NCBI GenBank assembly: GCA_013177795.1 | Contig: JABLXY010000001.1 | Location: 682,001-746,000 of the forward strand | Source: Syntrophaceae bacterium | GTDB taxonomy: Bacteria > Desulfobacterota > Syntrophia > Syntrophales > UBA2192 | Direction: 5' to 3' | Length of the DNA: 64,000 nt | Shown: one piece after another, positions 37,296 through 46,075 of the stretch | Position numbering within the stretch: the first letter of the stretch is position 1 | Layout: the number at the start of each line of letters is the position of its first letter | Notes under the pieces: model-generated | Told to the model about the DNA's origin: nothing | The model's database searches: none | The model's input: only the letters and a program-made list of their open reading frames with translations | Position numbers and translations under genes: made by a program

Positions 37296-37353
37296 GGCGT
37301 TCCTTGTGTGAGAAATTCTGCTTCCCCTTGCTTCCGGGGGCGGTTTTGCGTCC

Positions 37354-38202
37354 CTACATCAGCTTCAGCGACTGCACGAGCGGCATGGGGTCGGTGATAT
37401 GGAGCTTGAACCACTTCTCCGGCCCGGGCAGGCCCATCGCGAGCGCCAGCAGCTCCGTGAAGTAGAAGACCGGCATCTTCAGCCCCGCCTCGGCCCGCAT
37501 GTCGAGGTTTGCCATGCACAGGGGGCAGGCCGTCACGATGCAGTTGGCCCCGGCCTCCTTCGCCATCGAGGTGAGCTTGTTGACCATCTTGCCCACGATG
37601 TCGGTCCGGCTGATGGAGAGGCTGCCGCCGCAGCAGTCGGTCTTGAAGGACCATTTCCTCACGTCGGCCCCGCAGGCCGCCAGAATTTTGTCGAGCAGCA
37701 CGGGGTTCTCGTAGTCGTCGAACCGGCAGACCTCGGGCGGCCGCAGGAGCAGGCAGCCGTAATAGGGTACGGGCTTGAGCCCCTCGAGCCTCTTGACGAC
37801 CTTCCTCTCCAGGGCGTCGAGGCCGATGTCATTGGCGATGATGTCGATGGGGTTCCGGACGGCAATCCCGTCGGTGTAGGTGCCCCCGATGATCGCTTCG
37901 ATCTCCGCCTTGAGGGCCTTGTCCTTCTCGAGGTGGTGCTGGGCCATCTTGAAGCGGTTGAAGCAGGCCGCGCAGGGGATCATGACGTCGAGCCCCTTCT
38001 TCTGCGCGATCATCAGGTTGCGGGCCGGCAGCGCCACGGAGAGCTTGTAGTTCGTGCTGTGCGCCGACGTCGCCCCGCAGCAGGACCAGTCGTCGATCTC
38101 GTGGGTCTCGATGCCCAGGGCACGGCTCACGGCCTCGATGGACTGACTGTACTCTTTTGCCGTTCCGTGCGCGGAACAACCGGGATATAAGGAAACCTTC
38201 AC
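37354..38202 (-). CDS. hdrB: Heterodisulfide reductase subunit B
   Basis: A 282-residue HdrB with two cysteine-rich CCG domains (CCGATSAHST at 41-50 and TDCCGGSLSISRTD in the second half) that hold the non-cubane [4Fe-4S] clusters where a disulfide substrate is reduced. Start: a GTG with AGGAGG six bases upstream; a longer reading would cross the period-7 repeat tract. The physiological disulfide in bacteria is unknown (DsrC is one proposal). Confidence 0.92.
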   Translation of the reverse strand: MKVSLYPGCSAHGTAKEYSQSIEAVSRALGIETHEIDDWSCCGATSAHSTNYKLSVALPARNLMIAQKKGLDVMIPCAACFNRFKMAQHHLEKDKALKAEIEAIIGGTYTDGIAVRNPIDIIANDIGLDALERKVVKRLEGLKPVPYYGCLLLRPPEVCRFDDYENPVLLDKILAACGADVRKWSFKTDCCGGSLSISRTDIVGKMVNKLTSMAKEAGANCIVTACPLCMANLDMRAEAGLKMPVFYFTELLALAMGLPGPEKWFKLHITDPMPLVQSLKLM

Positions 38203-38220
38203 GGAATGCCTCCTGTGCTC

Positions 38221-38310
38221 ATGGCTGAGGGCTTGCGGCTGACGGCTCACGGTCGGGAGAAAAATCCCGGGTTCTGTCCCCTGCGCCGTATGCCTTGCGC
38301 CTCATGCCCG
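38221..38310. repeat. Period-7 repeat, inverted arms, in the hdrC-hdrB gap
   Basis: The left arm (38221-38257) has five heptamers; the right arm (38278-38310) has four on the other strand; a GGGAGAAAAATCCC hairpin lies at the centre. The gap is transcribed within the operon, so the structure would be in the mRNA. Confidence 0.65.
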
Positions 38311-38312
38311 TT

Positions 38313-38840
38313 TTACGCCGTCTTCGTCCTTTCGAATATCTTCCGGACGGAAGCCACATCCTTCGTCTTCGGGGCGAAGATCGAGAGCTTCCCCTTCGTG
38401 AACATGTTCAGGCCCAGGGCCATGTCGGAGAAGAGATCCCCGGACTTGAGCTTGTAGTTCACCATCATCAGGGGCTCGTTCAGCCGTCCGCCCGACCGGA
38501 TGCTCGACAGGAAGGCCTGGTGGAAGGCGAGCACGCTCTTCTCCTTCACGGCCTTGCCGCTCTCGAGGGCCATTTGCCTCAGCACGTCCATCATCCGCGC
38601 GATGTCCACCTCGTTGGGGCAGCGCGTGATGCAGGTCTCGCAGGAGGCGCAGAGCCAGATGGTGGAGCTTCCCAGGACCTCGTCCTTCTTGCCCATCTGG
38701 ATCATCTTGATGACCTTGTTCGGGTTGTGCTCCATCACGAACGCCATGGGGCAGCCCGCCGTGCACTTGCGGCAGTGGTAGCAGCGCTGGATGGGAACCC
38801 CGTCGATCCTCTCGTTGACCTCGTCCAGAAACGTTTTCAT
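38313..38840 (-). CDS. hdrC: Heterodisulfide reductase subunit C
   Basis: A 175-residue HdrC with two [4Fe-4S] motifs (CYHCRKCTAGCP at 20-31 and CASCETCITRCP), linking HdrA to HdrB. Preceded by flxC with a purine-rich repeat tract in the 62-bp gap. Confidence 0.92.
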   Translation of the reverse strand: MKTFLDEVNERIDGVPIQRCYHCRKCTAGCPMAFVMEHNPNKVIKMIQMGKKDEVLGSSTIWLCASCETCITRCPNEVDIARMMDVLRQMALESGKAVKEKSVLAFHQAFLSSIRSGGRLNEPLMMVNYKLKSGDLFSDMALGLNMFTKGKLSIFAPKTKDVASVRKIFERTKTA

Positions 38841-38856
38841 GTCTTCTCCGTCTTTC

Positions 38857-38905
38857 GGTCTTTTCTTCTCCTCTTCCCTTTTTCCCCTCTCACCCTCTGC
38901 AATCA
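38857..38905. repeat. Period-8 repeat tract upstream of hdrC
   Basis: On the minus strand a purine-rich run of about five octamers between flxC and hdrC. Confidence 0.55.
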
Positions 38906-39925
38906 GTGCCCGCCGCCCCCCGGGTTGTAGATGAACTCCTCCTTGTCGTCCATTCTCTGATCCTGCAGCGGCGCCGGGAAGTCGATCTTCTCGCCCGCCC
39001 TCTGGTTAAACAGCACGAAGCAGTCCTTGTCGAGCTTCTTGAGGAACTTCCGCAGGTCCACGCCCATGGGGCAGACGCTGATGCAGGAGCCGCAGTCCAC
39101 GCATCGGCCCACCATGTGGTACATGCGCATGAACTGGAAGACCTGCGTGTCCGAGGGGTCCTCGCTGATGCCCACCCACTGGGGCATGCTCTGCTCGGCG
39201 AAGCAGACCCGGCAGTAACACGACGGGCAGGCCTGGCGGCAGGCGGCGCAGCGGATGCACTTGGCCATCTCCTTGGTGAAGTAGGCCCAGCGCTCCTCCG
39301 GGGTGAGCTTCTCGAACGCGTCGACGTCCGCGTATTCCGCCGCCGGGTTCATGGCCGGGGCGGGCTCGCCGAGCATGAGGTCCGAGATGACGGGGTTGTT
39401 GAACCGGCAGGTGACGCAGTTCTCGGCCAGGACGTCCTTCACGGGGATGGTTTTCTCGCCGCCGGCGGTCTTGATCTTCAGATTGGCGCCGTCGAGGGAC
39501 CCCTCCAGGATGTCCTCGCCGCCCAGCTTCGCGGCCAGCGCCTTGCGGTCCACGTAGCCCGTGCAGGGGACGCCGAGGATCGAGATGTCGAGGCGCTCGT
39601 ACTGCCGCTCCTGCAGGTGGATGACGAGCGAGCGCGAGGTGCAGCCCTTCGTCACGACGCCGACGACCTTCCGCTTGCGGTCGTCGGGCTTGAGGCGCTT
39701 CTGGGAGTCCTTGTGGGCGCTGATCAGGTCGTGCACGTACTTGGCGAGGTTGTGCTGGCAGAAGGCGTTCCAGACGAGCTTGTCCGCTTCCTCGGGGGTC
39801 GTGATGAACACAGGGGTCGCCGTGAGCGGCAGGGTCCCCGCCTCGTATCCCACGATGACGTCCACCTTCTTGTCGGCCAGGAGCCTCTTCGCCTCTTCCC
39901 GCAGCTTCTTCTCTACTTTTTCCAC
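38903..39925 (-). CDS. flxC: FlxC-like 4Fe-4S subunit
   Basis: A 340-residue protein starting at a GTG preceded by AGAAGGA (an earlier TTG inside flxD is less likely). The N-terminal half (VDVIVGYEAGTLPLTATPVF, VVGVVTKGCTSRSLVIHLQE, ILGVPCTGYVDRK, AENCVTCRFNNP) resembles the FrhB/coenzyme-F420 hydrogenase beta-type fold. The C-terminal half has two [4Fe-4S] motifs (CIRCAACRQACPSCYC and CVDCGSCISVCPMGVD). By gene order it is the FlxC position. Electron relay role inferred. Confidence 0.82.
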   Translation of the reverse strand: MEKVEKKLREEAKRLLADKKVDVIVGYEAGTLPLTATPVFITTPEEADKLVWNAFCQHNLAKYVHDLISAHKDSQKRLKPDDRKRKVVGVVTKGCTSRSLVIHLQERQYERLDISILGVPCTGYVDRKALAAKLGGEDILEGSLDGANLKIKTAGGEKTIPVKDVLAENCVTCRFNNPVISDLMLGEPAPAMNPAAEYADVDAFEKLTPEERWAYFTKEMAKCIRCAACRQACPSCYCRVCFAEQSMPQWVGISEDPSDTQVFQFMRMYHMVGRCVDCGSCISVCPMGVDLRKFLKKLDKDCFVLFNQRAGEKIDFPAPLQDQRMDDKEEFIYNPGGGGH

Positions 39926-39947
39926 GTTCCCGATCCTTCTGTTCCGG

Positions 39948-40427
39948 TTATTTCGCAACGGCGACGTCTGCGTCGCGCAGTTTCTTGACGAGCTTCGTGG
40001 CGGGGCCCAGGGCCCTGACCCGCTCGGTCACGCCCTTGATGACCTGGGCGAACCGCTCACCCTCCGAGGCCGACACCCAGGTGAAGGTCGTCCGCCCGTC
40101 CTCAAGGCCGATGTAGTTCAGGAAGCTCTTCAGGGTGGCGAACTTCCGGCGCGCCGAGAGGTTCCCCGTGAGGTAGTGGCACTCGCCGGGGTGGCAGCCC
40201 GAGACGAGGACGCCGTCGGCGCCGGCCTGCAGCGCCTTGACGATGTAAAAGGGGTTGATCCGGCCCGTGCAGGGCACCCGGATGATTCTCACGTTCGGGG
40301 GGTACTGGATGCGGCTGATCCCCGCCAGGTCGGCCCCCGCGTAGGTGCACCAGTTGCAGACGATGGCGACGATTTTCGGCTCCCACCCCTCGGATTTCTT
40401 GCCTGCCGGCTTGTCGTGATGTGACAT
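39948..40427 (-). CDS. flxD: FlxD / MvhD-like [2Fe-2S] electron transfer subunit
   Basis: A 159-residue MvhD/FlpD-family protein with CNWCTYAGADLAG, RVPCTGRINPF and SGCHPGECHY, the conserved [2Fe-2S] ligands. It delivers electrons to the FAD of HdrA. Between hdrA (106-bp gap containing a REP-like palindrome) and flxC. Confidence 0.93.
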   Translation of the reverse strand: MSHHDKPAGKKSEGWEPKIVAIVCNWCTYAGADLAGISRIQYPPNVRIIRVPCTGRINPFYIVKALQAGADGVLVSGCHPGECHYLTGNLSARRKFATLKSFLNYIGLEDGRTTFTWVSASEGERFAQVIKGVTERVRALGPATKLVKKLRDADVAVAK

Positions 40428-40476
40428 CGAGCTTTCTCCACGTTTCAGGTCCGGGACCTGTGTTGTACATCCCTTT

Positions 40477-40521
40477 TCACCCTCACCCCGGCCCTCCCCC
40501 CGCCGAGGGAGAGGGAAGCCT
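40477..40521. repeat. REP-like palindrome in hdrA-flxD gap
   Basis: CCCTCACCCCGGCCCTCC and, after a short spacer, GGGAGAGGG, resembling the dispersed CCCTCACCCC/GGGAGAGGG palindromes seen in many proteobacteria. It could reduce expression downstream of hdrA or stabilise the message (inference). Confidence 0.5.
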
Positions 40522-40533
40522 GAGGCGGGGCTG

Positions 40534-43500
40534 TCAAACGGCGGACGATATCTGGGCCAGGACCTCTTCGTTGTTGAAGCCGTTGAGGTCGATGGCGTTC
40601 ATGCGGCACGAGGCCGTGCAGACGCCGCAGCCCTTGCAGAGGACCGTGTTGACCACGGCACAGCCCTCGGCCATGTCCACCGCCACGGCCCCGTAGGGGC
40701 AGTTGGACTCGCAGAGGCCGCAGGCCATGCAGCGCTCCTTGATCACGTAGGCCGTCTTGCCCTCGGACTCGATGTAGTCCTTCGTGAGGATCGTGCAGGC
40801 CCTCGAGACGGCCGCGTTGGCCTGGGCGATCGTCTCCTCGCTCATCTTGGGTGCGTGGGCCATGCCGCACATGAACACGCCGTCGGTGGCGAAGTCCACG
40901 GGGCGCAGCTTCACGTGGGCCTCGAGGAAGAACCCGTCCTGGTTCGTGGGCACCTTGAGCATCTGGCCGATGGCGGCGTTCTCCGGGTTGGGCACGGTGC
41001 CCACGGACAGCGCCAGGATGTCGGCCCGCAGGTCCACGGGCTCGTTCATCACGGGGTCGAAGACGCTCACGGTCACCTTGCCGCCGTCCACCCGCACCTC
41101 GGGCTTGCGCTCCTCGTCGAAGCGGATGAACTTCACGTTGAGCTCGCGGGCCTTCTTGTAGAAGTCCTCCTTGAGTCCGTAGGTCCGGATGTCGCGGTAG
41201 AGGATCGTGACGTCCTTCTCGGGGTCGAGCTCCTTGAGCTTCAGGGCGTTCTTGATCGCCTCGCTGCAGCAGTAGCGGCTGCAGTAGGGCCGCTCGAAGC
41301 AGCGCGAGCCCACGCACTGGATCATGACGACGCTGCGGGCGGCGCCCACCTTGTAGTCCTTGTCGTGGATCATCTTCTCGAGGCTGCGCTGGGTCACGAT
41401 GGCCTCGCTTGTGCCGTAGCCGTACTCCTTCGTCTCGAGCTCGTAGCCGCCCGTGGCGACGATCACGACGCCGTGGTCGTACTGCAGCTCCTGGCCGCCG
41501 GCGGCGAAGGTGGTCCTGTAGTTGCCGATGAACCCGTCGATCTTCTTGATCTCGGCCCCCGTGACGACCTTGATCTTCGGGTTGGCCTTGACCTTCTCGA
41601 GCAGGCCCGCGAGGTGCTTCTGCGTGTCGAGCCCTTCGAGGGTGTAGTAGAGCTTGCGGTAGTTGCCGCCCAGCTCCTTCTCCTTCTCGAGGATGCAGGA
41701 CTCAAAGCCCTGGTCCGCCAGCGACAGGGCCGCCGTGATGCCGGCCAGGCCGCCGCCGATGACGAGCGCCTTGTGGTTCACGGCGAGCTGGCCGGGCTTG
41801 AGGGGCTTGAGGAACTGCGCCTTGGCGACGGCCATGCGCATGAGGTCCTTGGCCTTCTCGGTGGCCGCCTCGGGCTCGTTCATGTGGACCCAGGAATCCT
41901 GGTCGCGGATGTTGGCCATCTCGAAGAGGTAGCGGTTGAGGCCCGCCTTCTCGCAGTTCTCCTGGAAGAGCCCCTCGTGGGTGCGCGGCGAGCAGGAGCC
42001 CACGACGACGCGCGTCAGGTTGTACTCCCGGATGACCTCGCCCATCTTGACGGCCGTGTCCTGGGAGCAGGTGAAGAGGTTGTCCGTGGCGTAGACGACG
42101 TTGGGGAGCGTCTTGACGTACTCGACGACCTCGGGCACGTTCACCACACCGCCGATGTTGATGCCGCAGTGGCACACGAAGACGCCGATCCGCGGGCCGA
42201 TGCCGCGCAGGTCCTTCTCGGCAGGCAGCGTGCTCTCCGTCACCAGCGTGTCGCGGGCCGGCGCCAGCAGTCCCGTGGCGCAGGCGGCCGCGCCGCTGGC
42301 CTCCATGACCGTCTCGGGGATGTCCTTGGGGCCGGCGAAGGCGCCGCAGACAAAGACGCCCGCGCGGCTGGTCTCCACGGGGTTCTCGAGCCGGGTCTTC
42401 GCGAAGCCGTGCTCCTCGAGCTCGATGCCGAGGGCCTTGGCCAGCTTGGCCGCCTCCTTCGGGGGCGTGAGGCCCACGGAGAGGACGACCATCTCGAACT
42501 CCTCCTCGACGAGCCTGCCGTCCTCGGTGACGTAGGTTATGAGCAGGTTCTTCGAGCCCTGGAGCTCCTTGATCGTCGAGGGCATGGAGCGGATGTAGCG
42601 GATCCCGTACTCGGACTTGGCCCGGTTGACGAATCGGTCGAAGTCCTTGCCGTGGGCGCGGATGTCCATGAAGAAGATGGTCGGCTCGAGCGTCCGCAGA
42701 TGCTCCTTCCCGATGATGGCCTCCTTGGTGGCGTACATGCAGCACACCGAGGAGCACCAGGAGTTTCCGCAGGAGGTGTCGCGGGACCCCACGCACTGGA
42801 TGAAGGCGATCTTGCGCGGCTCCTTCCCGTCGGAAAGCCTCTGGACGTGCCCGAAGTAGGGCCCCGAGGCCGAGAGGATGCGCTCGAATTGGATGCTTGT
42901 CACGACGTTCTCGTAGACGCCGAAGCCGTACTCGCCGCGGAGCTTCGGGTCGAAGATCTCGAACCCGGGGGCGGCGATGACGGCGCCGACCTCGATGGTC
43001 TCCTCGGCGTAGGTGTCGTCGTGGTTGATGGCCTTGGCGATGCAGGCCTCGACGCACTGGTAGCACTCGCAGCAGATGCCGCACTTGAGGCAGCGGTTCG
43101 CCTCGGCGACGGCCTGGGCCTCGCTGAACCCGAGACCCACCTCACGCCAGTCCTTTCGGCGCTCGGCCGGGGCGGCGTGGGGGTACTTCACGCGGGGGAC
43201 TTTGGGGACGTCCTTGAGGTCCGCCTTGTCGGCCAGGCCCTTCTTCCAATCCCTCTCGCGGCCGGCCTTCATGTCCTCGCCCCGCAGGTACCGGTCGATG
43301 GACTTGGCGGCCTCCTTGCCGGCGTTGACGGCCTTGATGACCGTGGCGGGGCCCGTCACGGCGTCGCCGCCGGCGAAGATGCCGGGGACGGTCGTCTGGA
43401 ACGTGACGGGGTCCACGTCGAAGTTGACCCACTTGTTGATGGAGATGCCGCTGTCCTTGGGCACGAAGCCCAGGTCGCAGGCCTGCCCGATGGCCGGCAC

Positions 43501-44967
43501 GATCGCGTTGCACTCGACGATGAACTCGGAGCCCTTGATCGGGACGGGGCGCCGGCGGCCGCTGGCGTCGGGCTCGCCCAGCTCCATGCGGAGGCACTCG
43601 ATGCCCGTCACCTTGCCGTCCTTGCCGATGACCCGGGTGGGGGCCACGAGGAACTCGAAGCGGATCCCTTCCTCCTCGGCCTCCTCGATTTCCTCGGGGG
43701 ATGCGGGCATCTCGGCCCGGGAGCGGCGGTAGAGGACGAAGACGTCCTTGGAACCCGTGCGGATGGCCGTCCGGACGGCGTCCATGGCCACGTTGCCGCC
43801 GCCGATGACGGCGACCTTTTCGCCCAGGTAGACCTTCTCGCCCAGGTTGACGCGCTTCAGGTAGTCGACGCCGTGGATGACGCCCTCCATGTCCTCTCCG
43901 GGGATGTCGAGCTTGCTCGAGAGCTGCGCGCCCACGCCGATGAACAGCGCGTCATAGTCCTTGCGGAGCTGATCCAGGGTGATGTCCTTGCCCACCTCCT
44001 GGTTGCAGAGGATCTTCACGCCCATGTCGGTCATGGTCTTGATCTCTGCGTTGAGAACGTTGCGGGGCAGCCGGTACTCGGGGATGCCGAGGGTCATCCA
44101 GCCGCCGGGGATCGGGGCCTTCTCGTAGACGGTGACGTCATAGCCCTCGATCGTCAGGTAGTAGGCGCACGTGAGGCCCGCGGGGCCGGCGCCGACGACG
44201 GCGACCTTCTTGCCCTTCTTCTCCTTGATCTCGGGGACGTACTTGGTGGCGTCGTTGAGGTCGAGGTCGGCCACGAAGCGCTTGAGGTGCATGATGTCGA
44301 TGGGCTGATCGACCTTTCCGCGCATGCAGGCCTCTTCACAGGGATGGTTGCAGACGCGGCCGCAGACGCTCGGGAAGGGGTTTTCCTGCTTGATGAGCTT
44401 GAGGGCTTCCTTGTACTTGCCCGCGGCGATGAGGGCCACGTAGCCCTGCACGCTGATGTGGGTGGGGCAGGCCGCCTTGCAGGGCGCCGTGCCGAGCTTG
44501 TCGATGGCGTAGCCGCTGGGGATGGCCTGGGGGAAGTGCCGGTAGGTGGCCTTGCGGTCGCTTAAGTTTTCGTTGAAATCGGCCTTGACCGTGATGGGGC
44601 AGACGGCCGCGCAGTCCCCGCAGCCCGTGCACTTGGAGAGGTCGACGTACCGGGGCGCCTTCGTGAGCTTGACCGTGAAGCGGCCGGCTTCGCCTTCGAC
44701 GGATTCCACCGTCCGGCGGGTCAGGATTTCCACGTTGGGGTGCCTGCCGACCTCGACGAGCTTGGGGGAGAGGATGCATGCCGAGCAGTCGTTGGTGGGG
44801 AACGTCTTGTCGAGCTGGGCCATGACCCCGCCGATGCTGATCCCGTTCTCGACCATGTAGACCTTCATCCCGGAATTGGCGAGGTCCAGGGCGGCCTGGA
44901 TCCCGGCGATCCCGGAGCCCACCACCATCACGGCGCCGACTTTTCCATTCTGCTTATGTTCCGACAC
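40534..44967 (-). CDS. hdrA: HdrA: double HdrA flavoprotein with an internal NfnB/GltD domain
   Basis: A 1,477-residue fusion starting at a GTG with GAGGTG upstream. Domains: HdrA Rossmann start (GSGIAG 17-22) and [4Fe-4S] CTGCGDCAAVCP (113-124); an inserted GltD/NfnB module (about 156-575: Cys163, VCGRVCNHPC 201-210, GAGPAG 259-264, GGGNVAMD 389-396, GGDAVTG 533-539); the rest of the first HdrA half (CLKCGICCECYQC 626-638, CVGSRDTSC 725-733); an HdrA N-terminal-type domain (about 925-1045); a second thioredoxin-reductase-like domain (GGGLAG 1071-1076, CVGSRCFERPYC 1218-1229); and two C-terminal [4Fe-4S] motifs (1413-1454). HdrA is the bifurcating FAD subunit; the extra module could add a second pyridine-nucleotide site. 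Confidence 0.93.
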   Translation of the reverse strand: MSEHKQNGKVGAVMVVGSGIAGIQAALDLANSGMKVYMVENGISIGGVMAQLDKTFPTNDCSACILSPKLVEVGRHPNVEILTRRTVESVEGEAGRFTVKLTKAPRYVDLSKCTGCGDCAAVCPITVKADFNENLSDRKATYRHFPQAIPSGYAIDKLGTAPCKAACPTHISVQGYVALIAAGKYKEALKLIKQENPFPSVCGRVCNHPCEEACMRGKVDQPIDIMHLKRFVADLDLNDATKYVPEIKEKKGKKVAVVGAGPAGLTCAYYLTIEGYDVTVYEKAPIPGGWMTLGIPEYRLPRNVLNAEIKTMTDMGVKILCNQEVGKDITLDQLRKDYDALFIGVGAQLSSKLDIPGEDMEGVIHGVDYLKRVNLGEKVYLGEKVAVIGGGNVAMDAVRTAIRTGSKDVFVLYRRSRAEMPASPEEIEEAEEEGIRFEFLVAPTRVIGKDGKVTGIECLRMELGEPDASGRRRPVPIKGSEFIVECNAIVPAIGQACDLGFVPKDSGISINKWVNFDVDPVTFQTTVPGIFAGGDAVTGPATVIKAVNAGKEAAKSIDRYLRGEDMKAGRERDWKKGLADKADLKDVPKVPRVKYPHAAPAERRKDWREVGLGFSEAQAVAEANRCLKCGICCECYQCVEACIAKAINHDDTYAEETIEVGAVIAAPGFEIFDPKLRGEYGFGVYENVVTSIQFERILSASGPYFGHVQRLSDGKEPRKIAFIQCVGSRDTSCGNSWCSSVCCMYATKEAIIGKEHLRTLEPTIFFMDIRAHGKDFDRFVNRAKSEYGIRYIRSMPSTIKELQGSKNLLITYVTEDGRLVEEEFEMVVLSVGLTPPKEAAKLAKALGIELEEHGFAKTRLENPVETSRAGVFVCGAFAGPKDIPETVMEASGAAACATGLLAPARDTLVTESTLPAEKDLRGIGPRIGVFVCHCGINIGGVVNVPEVVEYVKTLPNVVYATDNLFTCSQDTAVKMGEVIREYNLTRVVVGSCSPRTHEGLFQENCEKAGLNRYLFEMANIRDQDSWVHMNEPEAATEKAKDLMRMAVAKAQFLKPLKPGQLAVNHKALVIGGGLAGITAALSLADQGFESCILEKEKELGGNYRKLYYTLEGLDTQKHLAGLLEKVKANPKIKVVTGAEIKKIDGFIGNYRTTFAAGGQELQYDHGVVIVATGGYELETKEYGYGTSEAIVTQRSLEKMIHDKDYKVGAARSVVMIQCVGSRCFERPYCSRYCCSEAIKNALKLKELDPEKDVTILYRDIRTYGLKEDFYKKARELNVKFIRFDEERKPEVRVDGGKVTVSVFDPVMNEPVDLRADILALSVGTVPNPENAAIGQMLKVPTNQDGFFLEAHVKLRPVDFATDGVFMCGMAHAPKMSEETIAQANAAVSRACTILTKDYIESEGKTAYVIKERCMACGLCESNCPYGAVAVDMAEGCAVVNTVLCKGCGVCTASCRMNAIDLNGFNNEEVLAQISSAV

Positions 44968-45397
44968 GTTGCCACCTCGGTCTTTGAGTCAAAAATGAAA
45001 CGTTCTATTTCACAGAGCAAGCCACGTCAAACCGCAAGCTCCGTAACAAAAAACCACCACCCTGTCAAGGCGAAAACGCTGAGCAAACCGCAAATTGTTC
45101 GGCCCTTCCGCGACACCGCTTACGGCCTGGCGGTGCGCCGCTTGAACGGGCGGGTTGTGCCGCGGTTGTTTCTGCCCCAACCGTCCGGATTCCTTGCATA
45201 ATCCACAGCGTTGCCTGTCGACGGCAAACGGCATGCTCAGCGAGAGGCACATGCCGTGCAGGGCATACGGGGCATTCATTTTGTTAACCCTAATGTAACC
45301 ACGGAAAGGGGGCAAACCAAGGCGGCGCAATCGGGGGAAAAGAGGGCATTCCGGGAACACGGCGGGCACGCCCCGTCCTGCACCCGCAGGCCGTCAC
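44968..45397. other. Gene-free 430-bp region upstream of hdrA
   Basis: It holds the hdrA promoter and leader. An 8-bp perfect inverted repeat ACGGCATG/CATGCCGT (about 45227-45256) and a CGGTTG/CAACCG hairpin (about 45162-45182) are visible. The open frame at 45010-45369 has no recognisable protein character. I see no RNA family. Confidence 0.45.
45002..45030 (-). promoter_or_regulatory. Sigma-70 promoter for the hdr-flx operon
   Basis: Minus strand TTGACG, 17-base spacer, TAGAAC, about 35 bases upstream of the hdrA GTG. Confidence 0.65.
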
Positions 45398-45991
45398 TCA
45401 CGTCTTCGGGGTGATGCCTTGCCGGATCGCCTTCCAGAGCTCCCCCTTGCCCTCTCCCGTCCGTGCGGAAAAGAGAATGGGGGTCTCCGTCTGATCCAGG
45501 CCCAGCTGAGAGGCGATCCGGCTGCGCCGCCTGAGGGCCTCCCCGCGCGAGAGCTTGTCGGACTTGGTCAAGACGATGAGATGCCGTCGCCCGAAATGGC
45601 GGAGCCACTCGATGAGGTCCCGGTCCTGCCCGGTCGGGTCGTGGCGGACGTCGAGGATGCAGACCACCAGGCGGAGGTCCGCGCGTTCACGCAGGTAGGT
45701 CTCGATCATGGGGCCCCACGTTTCCTGCTCGGAGCGGGAGACCCTGGCAAAGCCGTAGCCCGGCAGATCCACGAAGGAGAGCAGCCCGTTGACGCTGAAA
45801 AAGTTGATGAGCCGGGTCTTGCCGGGAGTCGCGCTGGTCTGGGCGAGCTTCTTCCGGCCCAGCAGGGCGTTGATCAGGGAGGATTTGCCCACGTTGGACC
45901 GGCCGGCGAAGGCAATCTCCGGCAGGCCCCCCGCGGGGTACTGGTCGGGCTTGACGGCGCTCTTGACGAATTCGGCGGAGGTGATTTTCAT
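45398..45991 (-). CDS. engB: Ribosome biogenesis GTPase EngB/YsxC
   Basis: A 197-residue TRAFAC GTPase: G1 GRSNVGKSSL, G2 region TPGKTR, G3 DLPGYG, G4 TKSD, G5 SARTGEG. It assists assembly of the large ribosomal subunit. It lies downstream of the two-component genes on the same strand, separated by a period-7 repeat. Confidence 0.95.
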   Translation of the reverse strand: MKITSAEFVKSAVKPDQYPAGGLPEIAFAGRSNVGKSSLINALLGRKKLAQTSATPGKTRLINFFSVNGLLSFVDLPGYGFARVSRSEQETWGPMIETYLRERADLRLVVCILDVRHDPTGQDRDLIEWLRHFGRRHLIVLTKSDKLSRGEALRRRSRIASQLGLDQTETPILFSARTGEGKGELWKAIRQGITPKT

Positions 45992-45996
45992 TGTTC

Positions 45997-46075
45997 AGGC
46001 ATCAGGCATCAGGCATCAGGGCATAAGGACATTTCTCCCCTTTCCTTACGCCTGTTGCCTGGTGCCTGTCTCATT
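45997..46075. repeat. Period-7 repeat, inverted arms (clearest example)
   Basis: The left arm has three exact CAGGCAT units and then decays. The right arm (46046-46075) carries CAGGCAN units on the opposite strand. It lies in the gap between the NtrC-type gene and engB. Confidence 0.75.

Noticed and set aside
37395-38250. Longer hdrB start at 38250
   Set aside because: The extra residues translate the period-7 repeat; the GTG at 38202 has an ideal ribosome site.
40855-44565. 1,236-codon plus-strand open frame opposite hdrA
   Set aside because: Low-complexity AVDDLG-type translation with no recognisable family; the minus strand encodes clear HdrA motifs throughout.
45300-45345. GGGCAAACC string as a second GEMM riboswitch
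   Set aside because: No GAAA-capped stem, no GCGCAAA block and no second arm follow it.
45010-45369. 119-codon open frame upstream of hdrA
   Set aside because: It overlaps the hdrA promoter, has no ribosome site and no protein-like composition.
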